Of a stretch of DNA of 64,000 nt, positions 63,711 to 64,000 are shown piece after piece. How positions within the stretch are numbered: position 1 is the stretch's first letter; the number at the start of each line of letters is the position of its first letter. The notes under the pieces are model-generated. The model was not told where the DNA came from, made no database searches, and saw nothing but the letters and a program-made list of their open reading frames with translations. The position numbers and the translations under genes are program-made. The DNA is from Tethya wilhelma (lineage: Eukaryota > Porifera > Demospongiae > Tethyida > Tethyidae): NCBI GenBank assembly GCA_964030475.1, contig CAXIPT010000016.1:518257-582256 (forward strand), written 5' to 3'.

Positions 63711-64000
63711 CATCAATTATGTACTGTAGTAAAAGCTTCAAAATTTGACCTTCAACCTTTTCAGGCTATGCACAGTCAAGTGCAGGTGAACGTGTTACTG
63801 TAGGCTAGTTTAGTTTGTTTATAGACAGGTATTATTTGTGTAACCTTAGCCAATACTTCACCCTAGTTACCAAATTATGCATAGACTAAACACAGACTGC
63901 TTGTCAAGCCGTGCAAATCAGCTAACCTTTGCTTCTGTCAGCTCGCCCCGAGGTATTGCTACGCCGTGCGACTCCAGCGCCTGTACAGTTGCTATTTGAA
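53035..64000 (-). CDS. ARHGAP11-like Rho GTPase-activating protein, 5' end beyond window
   Basis: Exons on minus: >64000-63927, (63612-63515, 63040-62944 duplicates), 62392-62295, 61836-61740, 61289-61071, 60760-60601, 56994-56797, 56648-56498, 55917-53290 and 53206-53035. All phases agree. The RhoGAP domain reads SVFGVPLEDVHQPMAEYEYG, then HEGIFRKSGSVTRMKTL with the arginine finger, VHDVANLLKQYLRELPDPLL, ADSCDHTLMTASNLSVVMAP and VRLLIENWNLIGRVPPEV. The FGVP plus EYG plus FRKSGSV pattern and the position near the N-terminus fit ARHGAP11. The remaining ~1000 residues are Ser/Thr/Pro-rich and disordered, with a PFGLRSPWIRSKKER patch and a basic end (RRTSGDTDKENC). ARHGAP11A acts on RhoA in cell division; the same role here is inferred. 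A kinase gene is nested in one intron. Confidence 0.85.
56658..56742. repeat. (TG)n microsatellite at an ARHGAP11-like acceptor
   Basis: About 40 units; on the gene's sense strand a (CA)n tract ending about 10 bp before the acceptor CCCTGTAG of exon 56648-56498. Confidence 0.95.
56995..58302. other. ARHGAP11-like intron with MITEs; promoter of kinase copy 2
   Basis: Contains a worn GCTATACAG-ended element near 57400-57510, a hairpin-family relic at 57564-57620 and an intact MITE at 57811-58023. Words shared with the promoter of kinase copy 1 (GGTTTGTTAATGTTTCA, CTATTGCAAGTA, CAGTGACTGGCT) lie at 58030-58130. Confidence 0.6.
57811..58023. mobile_element. 213 bp MITE with ACCGTATA...TATACGGT ends
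   Basis: ACCGTATATATAGCTCCATA with TTTTCGTGGT is inverted as ACCACGAAAATTTGGAGCTA with TACGGT. Several TTTTCGTGAA words in both directions make the inside palindromic. It is related in its ends to the element at 30891-31089. Confidence 0.75.
58303..60423 (+). CDS. Kinase-coiled-coil-Kelch protein, copy 2 (nested gene)
   Basis: A single frame of 706 aa from the ATG at 58303, close to copy 1 at 31195-33405 over its whole length. Kinase: LGHGSYGAVYKA, AAKLI (Lys45), HRDMSSNNV, DFGMS, GTPAYMSPEAL, so all catalytic residues are present. The coiled coil (about 325-395) has six or seven RQIQDKD-type heptads where copy 1 has fewer heptads and two 14-residue units. The Kelch part has AVMGGYV, VLAIGG and ILVVGG, with one blade (near residue 585) differing from copy 1. 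Intronless; lies wholly in the ARHGAP11-like intron 56995-60600 on the opposite strand. Regulation probably from its own promoter, which resembles that of copy 1. Partner and substrate unknown. Confidence 0.9.
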   Translation: MARRPDNELGFSFANVQIFRDQELGHGSYGAVYKAKCDSLRCAAKLIYPVLFTSNLPDQQPASPPDKEYRQPIRRFEAECRFLSHIKHPNIVQYLGVYRDPQTNVPVLLMELMDESLTHFLETPQNTVLYHLQVNILHDTALALAFLHSNEITHRDMSSNNVLLIAGSRAKVTDFGMSKLTDAAATQLASLTQCPGTPAYMSPEALNEPPVYSEKLDCFSFGVLTIQAITRQFPKPTDRFQTMEIPHPTQPSRRIEALVRIPEEERRQSHISLIPAAHPLRPIALSCIKDKDTERPTAEQLCQTLEELKSTQLYGSSVQQVRDRERQIRTQRQTIEKKNEQIQDKDRQIQDKGRQIQDKDRQIQDKSRQIEDKDRQIQEKVQELKSMQQENLQLRKKLDIQSQLQEVALSEQIEAKKKPALKWRKGPKAPGKVARGSCTIIEDTVYINSYTDSNVYSFNYNTSSWSTLPLKCPNNGSTLTTINNELTTVGGMGTNKLLTYHDHKWVELYPPMPTARFFATVVSTTTHVAVMGGYVLGELLDCVEVMDIETGEWGKAPQLLYRTFAASLILCEDILYQTGGATPGYAADGSGVSCQFSELICCYESCRELLSRSEVWHHLPDLPVKFSTLVTVHGKVLAIGGKDEQGKITTAIYELNTDTKKWCHKGDMNIGRSRCLATTLPDNTILVVGGDTDGGKTDEMEIATIS
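60763..60818. repeat. (GA)n microsatellite forming an acceptor tract
   Basis: On the ARHGAP11-like sense strand this is (TC)n running straight into CAG, the acceptor of exon 60760-60601. Confidence 0.95.
61400..62580. repeat. Tandem duplicate block, copy 1 (two RhoGAP exons)
   Basis: The sequence from GTTTGATGGTATGTGCATGT (about 61392) to the (CA)n at 62446 matches 62580-63710 in order: AAAATCAAGCCAAGATTGAA, exon 61836-61740, GTACAGTATACTGTATA, AAGCCTGCAACGATTCATAT, exon 62392-62295, (CA)n. Identity is high in introns too. Confidence 0.85.
62446..62577. repeat. (CA)n-N-(GA)n compound microsatellite
   Basis: About 34 CA units, one N at 62515, then about 31 GA units. It lies exactly at the border between the two duplicate blocks, so the border may be an assembly join. 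Confidence 0.95.
62580..63710. repeat. Tandem duplicate block, copy 2
   Basis: Holds exons 63040-62944 and 63612-63515, equal in length (97 and 98 bp) and nearly equal in sequence to those of copy 1; one visible protein change is EDVHQPMAE to EDAHQPMAE and another is Arg to His at the exon start. Both pairs keep the reading frame. Confidence 0.85.

Noticed and set aside
34153..63741. Cys-Val, Thr-His, Ser-Leu and Arg-Glu repeat frames
   Set aside because: Direct translations of (CA)n and (GA)n microsatellites.

Overview
The window looks like nuclear DNA of an early-branching animal, most likely a demosponge. Amphimedon queenslandica is my first guess, made from remembering its intronless kinase-coiled-coil-Kelch genes and its DUF6589-type genes; no database was searched. 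Signs of a compact animal genome are AT-rich DNA, short GT-AG introns, animal genes (SAMM50, a stonin, CFAP90, DNAJB, an ARHGAP11-like RhoGAP) and many short inverted-repeat elements. Two N-runs (29750-30095, 50717-50760) and six single N's show a draft assembly.

Left part, 1-31 kb: mainly a graveyard of mobile DNA. A 4.7 kb transposon with ~310 bp terminal inverted repeats (4522-9258) carries a SAP-SWIM-YqaJ nuclease gene and, on the other strand, a THAP-HTH-DDE transposase, both broken. A second YqaJ gene (21937-23922) is intact but has only a stub of its transposase (24051-24260). Between and after them are relics of a ZNF862/hAT-like gene, a DIRS-like retroelement, a Ulp1-like protease, a MULE-like transposase and a DUF6589 gene hit by a TTAA-flanked MITE. 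One unrecognised multi-exon gene (14465-16855, minus) has two decayed copies of its 5' end beside it.

Middle, 31-44 kb: an intronless kinase-Kelch gene (31195-33405, minus), the C-terminal two thirds of SAMM50 (34263-37188, plus) and a convergent stonin gene (37867-44066, minus). A second copy of two SAMM50 exons lies inside the last stonin intron.

Right part, 45-64 kb: CFAP90 (45244-46266), a full DNAJB chaperone (46727-47901) and a shortened DNAJB paralogue (48265-48764), both with heat-shock elements. Then come two arrays of a 14-bp satellite (49240-52437) bordered by one MITE family, and an ARHGAP11-like gene (53035 to the right edge, minus). The second kinase-Kelch gene (58303-60423, plus) sits in an intron of the latter, in opposite orientation. 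Two RhoGAP exons are present twice in tandem (61.4-63.7 kb).

Nothing suggests an operon or a cluster with a joint pathway. The host genes have separate roles: mitochondrial outer-membrane insertion, endocytosis, cilia, protein folding and Rho control. Recurrent themes are duplicated segments bounded by microsatellites, microsatellites that form the 3' splice-site tract of host exons, and nested genes.
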